Source of the DNA: Puffinus mauretanicus
Lineage: Eukaryota; Chordata; Aves; Procellariiformes; Procellariidae
Assembly: GCA_023333565.1 (NCBI GenBank)
Contig: JAJKFH010001480.1
Coordinates: 1 to 64,000, forward strand
Length of the DNA: 64,000 nt
Reading direction: 5' to 3'
Position 1 is the stretch's first letter, and each line of letters starts with the position of its first letter. The notes beneath the pieces were generated by a model. The model was not told the DNA's origin. It made no database searches and saw only the letters and a program-made list of their open reading frames with translations. The position numbers and the translations under genes were made by a program. Shown here piece by piece: positions 1 to 11,900 of the stretch.

Positions 1-1149
1 TCTCTATACTGACTCCTGGATGGTGGCAAATGCCCCGTGGGGATGGTTGCAGCAGTGGAAGCAGAACAACTGGCAGCGCAGAGGTAAACCCATCTGGGCT
101 GCTGCGTTGTGGCAAGATATTGCTGCCCGGGTAGAGAACCTGACTGTAAAAGTACGTCACGTAGATGCTCACGTACCCAAGAGTCGGGCCAGTGAAGAGC
201 ACCAAAACAACCAGCAGGTGGATCAGGCTGCCAAGATCGAAGTAGCTCAGGTAGATCTGGACTGGAAACATAAAGGTGAATTATTTATAGCTCGGTGGGC
301 CCATGACACCTCAGGCCACCAAGGGAGAGATGCAACATATAGATGGGCTCGTGATCGAGGGGTGGATTTGACCATGGACACTATTGCACAAGTTATCCAC
401 GAATGTGAAACATGCGCTGCAATCAAGCAAGCCAAGCGAGTAAAGCCGCTTTGGTATGGAGGACGATGGTTGAAATATAAATATGGGGAGGCTTGGCAGA
501 TTGATTATATCACGCTCCCACAAACCCGACAGGGCAAGCGCTATGTGCTCACCATGGTAGAAGTAACCACAGGATGGCTGGAAACATACCCTGTGCCCCA
601 TGCCACCGCCCGGAACACCATCCTGGGCCTTGAAAACAAGTCCTATGGCGACATGGCACCCCAGAAAGAATTGAGTCAGACAACGGGACTCACTTCCGAA
701 ACAACCTCATAGACACCTGGGCCAAAGAACATGGCATTGAGTGGGTTTATCACATCCCCTACCATGCACCAGCCTCCGGAAAAATTGAACGATACAACGG
801 GCTGTTAAAGACAACACTGAGGGCAATGGGCGGTGGGACATTCAAGCATTGGGACACACATTTAGCAAAGGCCACCTGGTTAGTCAACACTAGGGGATCT
901 GTCACTCGAGCTGGCCCTGCCCAATCCAAACCCTTATGTGCTGTAGAGGGGGATAAAGTCCCTGTCGTGCATATGAGGAATATGCTGGGGAAGATGGTCT
1001 GGGTTGCTCCTGCCTCTGGCAAGGGAAAACCCATCCGTGGGATTGCTTTTGCTCAGGGACCTGGGTGCACGTGGTGGGTGATGAGAAAGGATGGGGAAGT
1101 CCGGTGTGGACCTCAAGGGGATTTAATTTTGGGTGAAAATAGCCAATGA
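1..1149 (+). pseudogene. pol remnant: RNase H end and integrase
   Basis: The first frame (20-712) begins in RNase H, with the TDSWMVAN and RHVDAHV motifs that carry late catalytic aspartates. It then runs into integrase: an HHCC zinc finger (H..H, then CETC) near 300-420 and the first catalytic Asp in WQIDYITLP near 497. A frameshift near 630-660 moves the second Asp region into another frame. The Glu of the DDE triad is in the motif GKIERYNGLL near 780, and the C-terminal domain continues in frame 826-1149. The gene is therefore broken and not expected to make active integrase. Confidence 0.88.
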
Positions 1150-1560
1150 ACTGAATTGTATGCTGTTAGTTATTACATAGTACTGTATGTCATCACTTCT
1201 ATGGTTACTATATGCCATATTAACAGTATTACAGTAAGAATCACCCAGATTAATGTAGGATGAACTCCGATGAAACTGAGCAAGGTGCAACGATGATAGA
1301 ACCGGACGAGCGCCCAGAACTGGCCTCCGCATGCAAGAGCCCAACACCACACGCCATCTCTGCTGCCCTGCAAGACTGTTATGACAGGTGGGACCCGAAG
1401 TCATGGACTAAATGAACTCAACGGACGTTTTAGAGGGATGGCCCATGGACTAAGGGAATGATATCTCTGTGTGTGTATATATCAAAAGGCAGGGAAAAGT
1501 AGCGGTGACTAATTGAAATGTATTGGAAAATGTGAGACCTGGGCATGATGTAGATGGTAT

Positions 1561-1578
1561 AGAATAAGGGGTGGATAT
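1561..1578 (+). other. polypurine tract of provirus 1
   Basis: A purine-rich run (AGAATAAGGGGTGG...) lies directly before the LTR and has a counterpart before the 3' LTR of the second provirus (21435-21450). This is the usual position of the plus-strand primer in retroviruses. Confidence 0.7.
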
Positions 1579-2080
1579 TGTCCTGGTTCCAGCTGGGACA
1601 GGGTTAACTTTCTTCCCAGTAGCTTGGGGGGTGTGCTGTGTTTTGGGTTCGGTGTGAAAGGAGCTTGATGGCCCATTGATGCTTTGGCTGTTGCTGGGTG
1701 ATGCTTGCACCAGGGAGGGGGGAGCACAGCCGGGGTGGTGGACCCAGCTGGCCAATGGGGTATTCTATACCATGTGACATCATGCTCAGTATAAAAACCA
1801 GGTGTGTGGGGGGGCTCGCCCCCGTTCGTGACACGCGGTCGGCGGTCGGTGAGCGGTTGTATCGTGCATTGCCTGTTTTGTGTATTCTGTTATTGTTGTT
1901 GTTCTCATTTGTTATTTTACTGTTCTACTTAGTTTTATTTCAATTATTAAACTGTTTTTATCTCAACCCGGGAGCTTTCCTACTTGTGCCCTCCCGATTC
2001 TCTCCCCCATCCCACCGGGGCGGGGGGGTGATCGAGCGGCTGCGTGGCGTTTATTTTTGCTGGCTGAGGTTAAACCGACA
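1579..2080 (+). repeat. 3' LTR of provirus 1
   Basis: It begins TGTCCTGG and ends AACCGACA, about 502 bp. Visible promoter parts are a CCAAT-type box in GGCCAATGGGG near 1750, a TATA box (TATAAAA, 1790-1796) and an ATTAAA poly(A) signal (1946-1951). The stretch at about 1808-1860 is rich in CpG and has no match in the LTRs of the second provirus. Confidence 0.85.
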
Positions 2081-2083
2081 GAA

Positions 2084-3759
2084 ACTGTGGGCCACTGGTC
2101 AATGCAGCAGAGGACCTAGTGACAAAGGACATGGAAAAGTTTGAGATACTCAGTGGCTTCTTTGCTTCAGTCTTCATTGGTAAGGTTTGCCCCCAGGCTT
2201 CCAAGGTCCCTGAGTCTAGAGGCAGATTCTGCAGGAGTGAAGCAGTACCCACAATAGAAGAAGATAAAGTTAAGAAACACTTAAGAAAATAGGATATACA
2301 TGAATTCCAGATGCGGTGTTCAGGAAGGTGGCCAATGTTACTACAAGACTGCTCTACATCATCATGGTGATTGGGAGAGGTTTCCGGTGACTGGTAAAGG
2401 CCAACGTCACATATATCTTCAAGAACAGCAAGGTGGAGGACCTGGGAAACTACAGACTGGTCAGTCTAATGCCAGTTCTCAAAAAGATTATGGAGCAAGT
2501 TGTCCTCAATTCCTGTCCAGGCACATGAAGGATAAGAAGGTGACTGGCAACAGCTAGCATGGATTTACCAAAGGCAAATCATGCCAAGACCAACCTGATA
2601 GCTTTCTTTGCTGAGTGGCTCAGTGAAGGAAGGAAGAACAGAGGATGCTTACCTTGACTGTAGCAAAGCCTGTGACATATCTCCCATAGTATTCTTATAG
2701 CCAAATAGGTAAAACATGGACTAGATAAGTGGACAATAAGGCAGACAGAAAACTGACCAGACTGCTGGGCTCCAAGAATTGAGTCATACAAAGCCCAACT
2801 GGTGACCAGTTACTAGTGGCCTCCCTTTGGGATAAAGTTTTTAACATCTTTATCAGGGGGGTGTAAGACGGAACAGAAGGCACCCCCAGGAAGTTTGTCA
2901 ATGATACAAAGCTGGGGGTGAACAGTCAATAACACACTGGACAGCAGAACTCCAGTCAAAGGGACCTTAACAGGCCAGAGGAATGGGCTGGCAGACTTTT
3001 CTGGAAGTTCAGAAAAGGCAAGTGCACCTGCACCTGAAACAGAGTAACTCCAGCAACAGTACAGGCTGTTACTAGCAAGAAAGCAGCTTTGCAGGAAAGA
3101 ACCTGAGGGCTCTGGTGGACAGCAAATTGAATAGGAGTTAACAGTGTGCTCTCAAGGCAAAGAAAGCACACCACATGCTGGGCCATATTAGCAAGAGTGT
3201 AGCCAGGAGGGTGACAGAAGTGGTTCTTCCCCGCTCTTCAGCACCTATGAGACAATAGGTGGAGTACTTGTGTTCAGTCTGAGGCTCTCCTGTACACAAA
3301 AGGCACCAACGAACTGGAGTGAGTCCAGCACGTCACCAGGATAGTTAGGGGGCTGGAGTACATGCAACACTTACGAGGAAAGTCTGAGATGACTAGGTTT
3401 GTTCAGCCTGAAGCAAAGGCACAGGGGAGATCTTACAGCTGTTTTCAGTTACCTAATGGGAAGGTATGGAGAAGGCAGAGCCACATCCTTCTCAGAAGTG
3501 CACACTGATAGGACAAAAGGCAATAGACACAAGTCGCAAAAAGGGAATTTCTGATGACGTTTTAGGAAAAAAAAATTACTATAAGGGTAGTTAAACACTG
3601 CAACAGAGTGAGGTTGTGAAATCTCCATCCTTGGAGATATTCAAATCTTAATTGAACAAAGCCCTGAGTAACCTGATATAATTTGGCCCTGCTTTGAGAG
3701 GTGGTTTGCACAAAATATCATTCAGAGGTCACTTCCAACCTAAATTATTCTATGATTCT
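2084..3759 (+). mobile_element. CR1 LINE, degenerate
   Basis: Plus-oriented CR1 retrotransposon. Broken pieces of the ORF2 reverse transcriptase can be read in several frames, for example SLMPVLKKIMEQ near 2465-2500, and the element ends with the CR1 3' tail TCTATGATTCTG. Many stops and indels show an old copy. It begins directly after the LTR of provirus 1, so the provirus probably landed inside it and the 5' part should lie left of the window. Confidence 0.8.
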
Positions 3760-5828
3760 GCAGTATGACTGAAATGACTAAGAAGAGTGACTTCACCAGA
3801 GGTATGCAGAAAAATAGGCAAGATCCATTTATTTTAAAATCACGTCAGCATAATAGAACTATGTCAGAGCACATTCTCTGCAAAAGTTTTTAATCTCTTT
3901 ATAAATGAGAGAGAGATTTAAGGATTTTTGTAAAATAGAAAGTACTCTCTACGTTCAGCTTAGAATAGTGGGCCTCATTACAAGACAAACAGAATGAATA
4001 ACTGTACCCTGATTATTTTTATACAGAACTCTACTCTTTTTCCCTTTTTAGCCATATACAAATAACCCCTTCAGGCTATTATCAATTCACACCGAAATAT
4101 GTTTTATTTAAATATTTCTAAATGTAAGAAAATAGGAATTTTTCAGATGGTATTAGAACAGTGTCTAGTTAGAACAGTATGCAGTGTCAATATCATATAT
4201 TTCAGAAGATGTACAATGCCCCATGGGGGTCGAATATGGAAAGACTCTCCATTAGGAAGGATTCTGCCCATCCTTATTAATTAATACCTTATTTATGCCC
4301 CAAAAGCAGAGATTTTTACTTATTTTTATATTATGGATTTGTATTTGATTTTTTGTATATGAAATACAGCTCTGGATGTTTTTTATATTCATGTTCATGT
4401 ATTAAAAAAACCCAAGAAAGATGTTAAGGCTGCAAGTCAAGAACAAAAAATACACATCAAATGCCTCAGTTTAAACAGCCTGTGCACTATGAATGTCAAT
4501 ACCTTTGTGCACATATATAATTCAACAATCTCCAGGTAAATTTTCATAAGCTGTTCTACAAAACCCTGCCTCCTTCAGTGACAGTATGAATGGTGCTTCC
4601 TAAACATAAATCTGTTCGCTATTTATTTTATTGCTGTTACACACAATTTATTCCTATTCGTTATTTTCTCCATACTTGTCTGCACTGACCACAGACACAT
4701 TAACTTCCTCATAAATTTTTTTTGAGGATATCCCACTATAATATCATAGCCCATGAATTATCTTAACACTTCATCTCACAGTAGTGCCATATCATTACCC
4801 TAAGTTTACACTGGTAATTAATACACCAAGATTCCCATATGTTCTCAATTTCTAAGTGACAACTTTGACACTTCTAGGACTTCGGTTTTTTTGAAGTCCT
4901 TATCATTTCAAAGCATAGTGGTAAGCACAAAATTGAGTTTCCTTTAATGTTAGTTTAATGTGTTAGCAGTCAGTACTTTTGCAAGTCAGACATCTAGTGT
5001 CTCAAGATGGGTAATCTGCAAAGGAGAAACAAATGTTGGTCTCATGAAAATCCTGGTTTGTATAAACAGCATCATGTTTGAACACTGTGAAAAAGGTAGA
5101 GAAAAAATCTAGTTCTTCCAAGGTAGCATTCAAATACCTTAACTGAAACACTATCCTTCTCTTCCTGTCATGCTCAATTCCATTAACCTTGAACTTTTCT
5201 ACTTTTGGAACAAATACAATATATATATATAGAAACAAATACAATATATAAATAAAGCCAAAGTCTGAGTGTAGTCCACTGTGCACTAAATAAGGCAAGC
5301 AACCTGTAAGCGTCTCATATTTTTTAAATCCAGTGTTTATATATTTTTCTTCTGGACTGCTACTAATTACAGACAGTGTTATGATGAAGCTGCACATGAT
5401 GATTTTTTTTCCTCCTAAGAAGAGGTTATTAAATCAATTTTACTTATTAACAATTGAGACAATCCTACCAATACGATTAATTAGAATTAATTTTGTAATT
5501 AATTTAGTTTCTCAACACACTGCTTATCCTTTTATTTTTGTCAACTTGCCCTTGAATCTCAATGGTTTTGAAAAATCTGAAGAACTTTGTGACACCTGCA
5601 GATTGCATCCCATCACTATTTATCCACTTCTCTTCCTAATAAATAAAAATTAATATCAGGATGCAACAGTGCTTTAAGTACTCTTCTGTTAAATTTTTTT
5701 GCCCTTTTGAAAATAATCTAATTGTCACTAGTTGCTTCAGTAAGAAGTTGCTTTAATGACATTGCTTTAAAAATAATATTCGCAAGTAACAGTCATTAAA
5801 ATAAAAGAACACAATAGTATTTACTCAC
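3760..5828. other. SPAG1 intron, no further exon seen
   Basis: AT-rich sequence with scattered short ORFs. The next SPAG1 exon (second half of the first TPR unit) was looked for on the minus strand down to position 1 and not found, so this intron probably runs past the left edge. A short imperfect duplication around ACAAATACAATATATA lies at 5208-5258. Nothing else is supported. Confidence 0.6.
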
Positions 5829-5934
5829 CGACTGTAATATGTTACTGCTTCCGCATAATCCCCAATGGCAAAGGCTTCATTGCCCTTTACTTTTTCACGA
5901 GTAGCAATAAAAATCTTCTCTTTCTCTGTCATGC
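5829..5934 (-). CDS. SPAG1: SPAG1 coding exon 6, start of first TPR
   Basis: 106 bp, encodes MTEKEKIFIATREKVKGNEA followed by FAIGDYAEAVTYYSR, the first helix pair of TPR1. Acceptor TTCTAG, donor GTGAGT. The partner exon completing the TPR is not in the window. Confidence 0.94.
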
Positions 5935-8900
5935 CTAGAAAACATATTTATACATAACAACTAACAACTTTCACAGATGCAATCAAAACAGTCAGCTAAA
6001 ATAGTTTGAATGTCATAATCTGTATATTATTTTTTAAAATAATATGGCTTACTAAAAGTCAAATTTGTATTTTATTTTCTGTAATAAGAACCTAAATCCT
6101 TCTGATATGCATACAATACAAAATGCAACATGAAAGTGGTTGGCTAACCTGTACCATTGATTTATAATAGCAGAAGTATGCTTTATTTATTTATGTAGCG
6201 CTCTCAACCTAAACACAACATAAATATTTTAACTGATTATTAACACCAAGACTAGCATTTTTTCAACTGTGGCTTCAGTTAACCTCCTAAGAACTTTTAG
6301 CATCTCTAGGGGCTGAAAAATAGATAAAGACACTTTTACCTCTATAATATGCTGCTTCAATTTGTATTCACACTCTACAACACAGTATTAAAATTAAAGA
6401 AAAATTATATGTTTCTAAGACATTACCAGTTGTGTCTATTTTCTTTTTGATTATAGGTAGACTTGGCCTACTAAAGAATCTTCCTTTTGAGTTATTTTCT
6501 TCACAGCCTTCATCAATTTTAGAACACTCCTTTTCCACATCGAACCTGAAAATAATAAAAATAACAAATTCAAAAATGCTGCATAGCAAGACTCCTCTAC
6601 AAATAGAAAGGCATAGTATATTTCCATTATAAATCAAAGGAAAAGAGAGATGAAGGCTGTGTTCAGTTATCCATGACTAGTTAGGAAAAAGATATTTAGT
6701 CTTACCTCCTTTCCTTGTATTGGTTTTTTTTTGTTTGCTTCTCCTGCTTATACATTACCTCCGCTCTTCCTCCTCCCTTCTGGTTAAAACCAAACCAAGA
6801 AAATGTCTGCCTCACCTCCTTGCCATCCCCCCAAAAAAGACAGGTAAAATTTAAGAAACAGTATTATCAGGCTCAATCCCAGCCCTATCAATCATCTCTA
6901 TTAACCTTTGCCAAAATACCTAAGAAGCAGCTTCAAAGCAATTAATATTGTAAAGGTGAGAGAGATTTCAAAGTCATCTCAGACACTTCCACAGCTACTC
7001 TGAAGCAGCTTTTGAACACAGTGTTTAGGAATTTGTATCAGATAAATATTGCTGCCATAGTCCTATAAAACACATACAGTAATAACCAATACTACACTAT
7101 CTAGAAACACTACACTCGCCGCTTTTCTGTTTAGGATTTAATGGAAAATATCCTTTGCTTTCCACAATGATCTTGACAATATGAATAATTTCTATCTGAA
7201 ACAGGCACACAATTTTGAGAATTTATCCAATTCAAAACTTTTTCAGGTAAGACTAATTGCTCTCCATTTTGATTCTGATCTTTTGCTACTTTACTTTTAT
7301 CTATTTATTATAAATTAACCACATTTCAAAATAGATGCCTTTAAAATATGAAGTGAAACTTTTTTGTGCAGAAATTGCCTAAACAATTATTTGAAGGTTT
7401 TGAAATTATCTTCAAAATGTTTTGAAAACACAATATGCTTCAAACTGGAAAATTTCTTTTTCAGTATACTCGTATTATCCAAAACAAATACATTATATGG
7501 GAAAATTCAGAAACTGTAGTAGACTTAAAGATTGAGCATACAAAACTGCAAACAAAATCCCAAAATTATTACTTTAAATGACACAGAGGAAAGAGGGAGG
7601 AAAGAATAAATTGTTGCAGAAGTTATTTTGATAATCGATTTTGTTTGTCCACATTTGAGCAGGAAGACTCCGATTTCTGAAGCATATATGCATGAAAATA
7701 ACTGATATGCACAACTTTTTGTAAGAACAGCATCTTATGCAGACAGGGGTTTTGTAGTGGTTTTGGGGTAGAGTGAGACATTAAGAGTTTCATTACCCAA
7801 ACCCCACAGTCTCTAGATTTAGCTCCCCATTTACAACACTGGAAACTCGTGCCTCCTCACTCTGATTGTACAGCATCATATTCCAGAGCTAGAGAGAAGC
7901 TGCTACAATGCAAAACACAGAAGTATGTGCATTTCCCCTTCTGTGTTCAACAATTCGGGGGCATCACTCACGTAACTTGGGAGGGTAATATGCCACCATT
8001 ACATGATGCAGAGAGTGTCTTTGTATCATGGCTCCATCCACCCTAGAAATAGTCAGTTACTGTCTAAACCTCTGATTATGTGTAATTGCACCTGAGCAAA
8101 CTGATGCACCTGCCTGAAGCTCATTCTTTGTGGTCAGCGGGGCTCAGTGCAGGAATAAGGATTCATCAATTTTGGTTTTAATTTAGAATTGCAACTTTAG
8201 ATACACAGAAGATCAAATTTATAAGCCCATGTTAAACAACCCTAGAAATGCTTTCAAAAACACCTGATAAATCAAGATAATTTTAATCCCTTGGTTTTAC
8301 GTACCTCCATAGATTTTGTATCTTAGATGTTGAAAGGAAAAATGAAATCTGAAACAAAATCACTTTTTATTTGTATTTTCTGCCGACTTGTTATATTTCA
8401 CGCAGCTTGAACAAAAGTATAGACTAAATTGTTTTCAGCTGTTAGCACCACGATACATCATTTGCATTTTAACAGAACATTTATTTTGGAAAATCTAAGT
8501 TTCACCGAAGTGTTATAATTCCCTGAAATTTTGACCTTAAGACTATGTTTCTGGAAAATACTTTAAAAACCAACATTTAATAATGTTCCATTATTAAAAA
8601 AATACATAATATTAAATATATAATATTTAATAAAAACTTAAATATAAAGGATTTAACATACTTGTCCCATTCACTGTAATCCCGTGGTATGTTTTTCTTG
8701 TTTCTTTGTTTATTTTGTAATTTTTTGTTCTGAAAGAGAAACAGCCAGCCTGTAAAACAATTTTTTAAAGTGGAAATTCACAGCCTTTTTTTGTTTTGTT
8801 TTGTTTCTGCAATACATATTCCTGGTAACTAACACTATTCATGACTAATCTCAGCATAGTCTTGAAAACTTCATTTGTCTTGCTTTAAAGAAAATCTTTA

Positions 8901-11900
8901 TGTATTTGACACATTGTTGTAATCTGAGGAGCTCTTCGGTCTCACACTTTCTCTCCACTGCCCTGTTACATGTCACAGAGGCACTGAATAAAACTTTCAG
9001 ATACGAGACTGCTCTTCCTAATTAGTAGGAAGCAGCACTCTTCCTTGTGCTGCCATCTTCCAAACCATCCTTTCAACACAGCAAGGGAGAACTCAGTCTT
9101 GGGAAACCCCAGCTTTGTGATGAGGTGTTTGACCCCGAGATTGAATCAGTAACCTCGTTTTAAGCTTGCCATTCCCAAGAGAATGCAATGCACAGATTCT
9201 GATAGTCCCTGGAACCCTCACGACAAAACTTAGAAATGAAAAATTTGACTTCAAAATAGTGTCTGTACTTCTTTTGACATTCCAGTCAAGCTAATTCCCA
9301 AGATGATTTAAGCTCACTCTAGCTTTTAGACAAGCCTTAACTGATGTAGATTTGCCTTAACTGAAATTTATCCTTAGGACCTTCCTGCAACAATCAGTCA
9401 CAATAACAGATTCGACTGGCTTGTATCACAACCCATCTCCTACACTAATGGAACCTTTCCATAGCTGGCACCTTTGGCATCTCTTCTGCCTCTGTCATGA
9501 GACTATCTTTCTGATATGTCCCTCCCTGCTTGTTGACTTCAACAATACTTAATAGCAAGGTGTGGTTCCAAACAGGTATTCCACAGTGGAACAGCCAGTT
9601 CAAAATATTCCCCATCTACTCTGTCCTGGACGTTCAGCCCTCCTTTTACCTTGCAATCCATCACTCACTGAGTTAGACCAATGTAATTGTTTGTAGAGTT
9701 GCAGATTTACAATTTTCTGGGTTCAAACAAACAATTTGATAGAGATGATTACAGTGCAATCCCTAAATATCTGTAGCAGTTCAACTGAGCATGTGATAAA
9801 CTGCACCAAAGAAACAAGCAGCAACCTCTTAAACTAGCTTTACCAGTGGTGACACTGCAACAAGAAATACTTCTGCAGTTGGATGTGAACACCCCAATTT
9901 ACATAATGCAAATGTGACCCTTCCTATAAACACTTCTGACTATCTATAATGTTAGGTTACACAAACTTCTATAGTATATAACTTCAGAATTACTCTTAAT
10001 GTTCTCAGTCTTTCAAGAAGCTAGACAAAATGACAAATACATTTAGTGATCAGCCCATGTTTGGAGGAGGTAACTCCTAAATATGGCTTCCTGAAATATG
10101 ACGTATCATTATGTATGCATCCTGGTGTATATTACAAACTTACTAATTTAATAAATATCAAAGCTTTTTTTCAAACCAGAAGTCCTTAACTTAAATGGGC
10201 ACAAAACCAGTGAAACACTCCGAAGAAAGCTCATAAAGTATTTACACTAATGCAACTTTAATTTAGGGAGAGAACTACAGCATGTCCTTTCAAGGAATAA
10301 GGAAGAAGTGTTGACTCAAAAATGCACAATTTTAAAAATTCTAGGTCTCATATTCTTGGGACCATTGTAACCAAATTGCGGCTCCAGCAGAGTCAGGAAT
10401 TTCTCAATCAATAGTATTTCAGAGCATCTCATCCAAGAGGCTTTGATGAAAAATGTATGTTTGCATGCTGTGGAACTGAAGAAAAAAAAAAAATCTTGCC
10501 CTTGTGGTTTTTCTTGCCAGAACTCACAATGCATGGATCCCGCAGGGTTTGAAATCCGAAGACCAATTTCTGGACCAAAGATTAAAGCTCGGACTGGCTT
10601 CAGTTCAGGTGTCACAGAATTTGACCTTGGTTCTCCTCTGGGCCCCGTGGGATGGCCTAGGACATTACTATTCTGTGTCAGCTAACCACTATTCTTTTTT
10701 AGTTCAGAGTATCCGAAATAATATGAAGGCTATATAGATACTATCACAGTGGATTTTTATAACACAAAACTTGGAATGTGTGTTGCATGCCCTGGACTGT
10801 AGCATGAGGAGGTACCTGAGGACAGAAATCTTTCTGGAATAGTGTTAGGAAACTGTCTCTGGCAAAGAAACCTAAGTCTGCTGAAATCCCATCCATACAG
10901 TCTTTTGGAATTGAGTATCTTTAAACCCATGCTTTAGTTCTGTCCTGGAAAAAGTGAGGCAAATTAAGCAATGTGGACAGTTTGGAACACAAAAACTCAA
11001 GCTATCCAGTCCTCTTTTATTTGGCAGTATAGATGTAACCTTGAAGTCCTGGGCTGTGTGAAAGAAAAACAGGAGTATAAGACAGAAACTTCCATATTGT
11101 GTTAAAGAGGGAAATAGTGCATGAAGTTCACTCTTTATCTATTCATTTTTTGAGAATCTTCCCCACGACTTCACATTAATAAAAAGAAAACCGTATAGAG
11201 TTACAAGCTATTCGTAGTGAATTAAAACTGTACGTACGTTTTGTATCAGCAAGAAAATCTGGTTACAGACACAACAAGATGATGCTTCCATTTACCAAAT
11301 TTGTACCCCTTGGTGCAATTCACTGCTTTAGGGTCAATAAGGATTTCCAGAATTGGCTTAATTGAAGATACTGAACTTTTTAGGCATCGTATCAGATGAA
11401 CATACACAGTCTCCAATCAAATAACAACATAAAATTATGGAAGGGTTTGTGGATTTCTTTCCAGCAGAGAGGAGAAATTTATCATGCCAACTTTATACTT
11501 GATACCACATTACAAAATTATGTGATGCCAGTGTAAAAAATAATTACAGTCCTAATTGATTAGCAAAACATGTTTAAAAATTGTAAGATTACACAAAGAT
11601 TTATCAGCAAGAAAGAAAAGAAATAAAAAATGATTAAGTGTATTAATCTAATTTTTTTGAGATTTCATATTACAGGTATAAATTTAGTGTATACTCCAGA
11701 AACAGCTTCTTTTTATTCAGTAGTGATCTAGTAGTGGTATAACTGCACTGCCACACAGAAAAACTGAATTCTAAAACTCAATTTCAGGCCTCCCTTCTCT
11801 GTTCCAGGACAGGTTACAATTACTTCAGAGGCAGTCTTCTTGGACAAAAGGAATGGGAATCATATACACAGATAAGGCATAAAGGTGTATCTAGGTTCCC

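Larger units (their letters stand above)
1..2080 (+). mobile_element. ERVL-like provirus, 3' part only
   Basis: This is the 3' third of a class III endogenous retrovirus that continues left of the window. In order it holds the end of the RNase H domain, integrase, about 430 bp of noncoding sequence, a purine-rich tract (1561-1578) and a 3' LTR. Its internal part is highly similar to the second provirus at 15006-21999, so the two belong to the same or sister families, but their LTRs differ much more. No envelope gene is seen, as expected for ERVL. The left end and its target duplication are outside the window. Confidence 0.9.

Noticed and set aside
5002..5397. 131-codon minus-strand ORF as the next SPAG1 exon
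   Set aside because: Its residues do not match the TPR sequence expected after exon 6, and no suitable acceptor fits.
10316..10737. Overlapping ORFs of 77-99 codons in a SPAG1 intron
   Set aside because: No family features, no splice context, and frames open on both strands.
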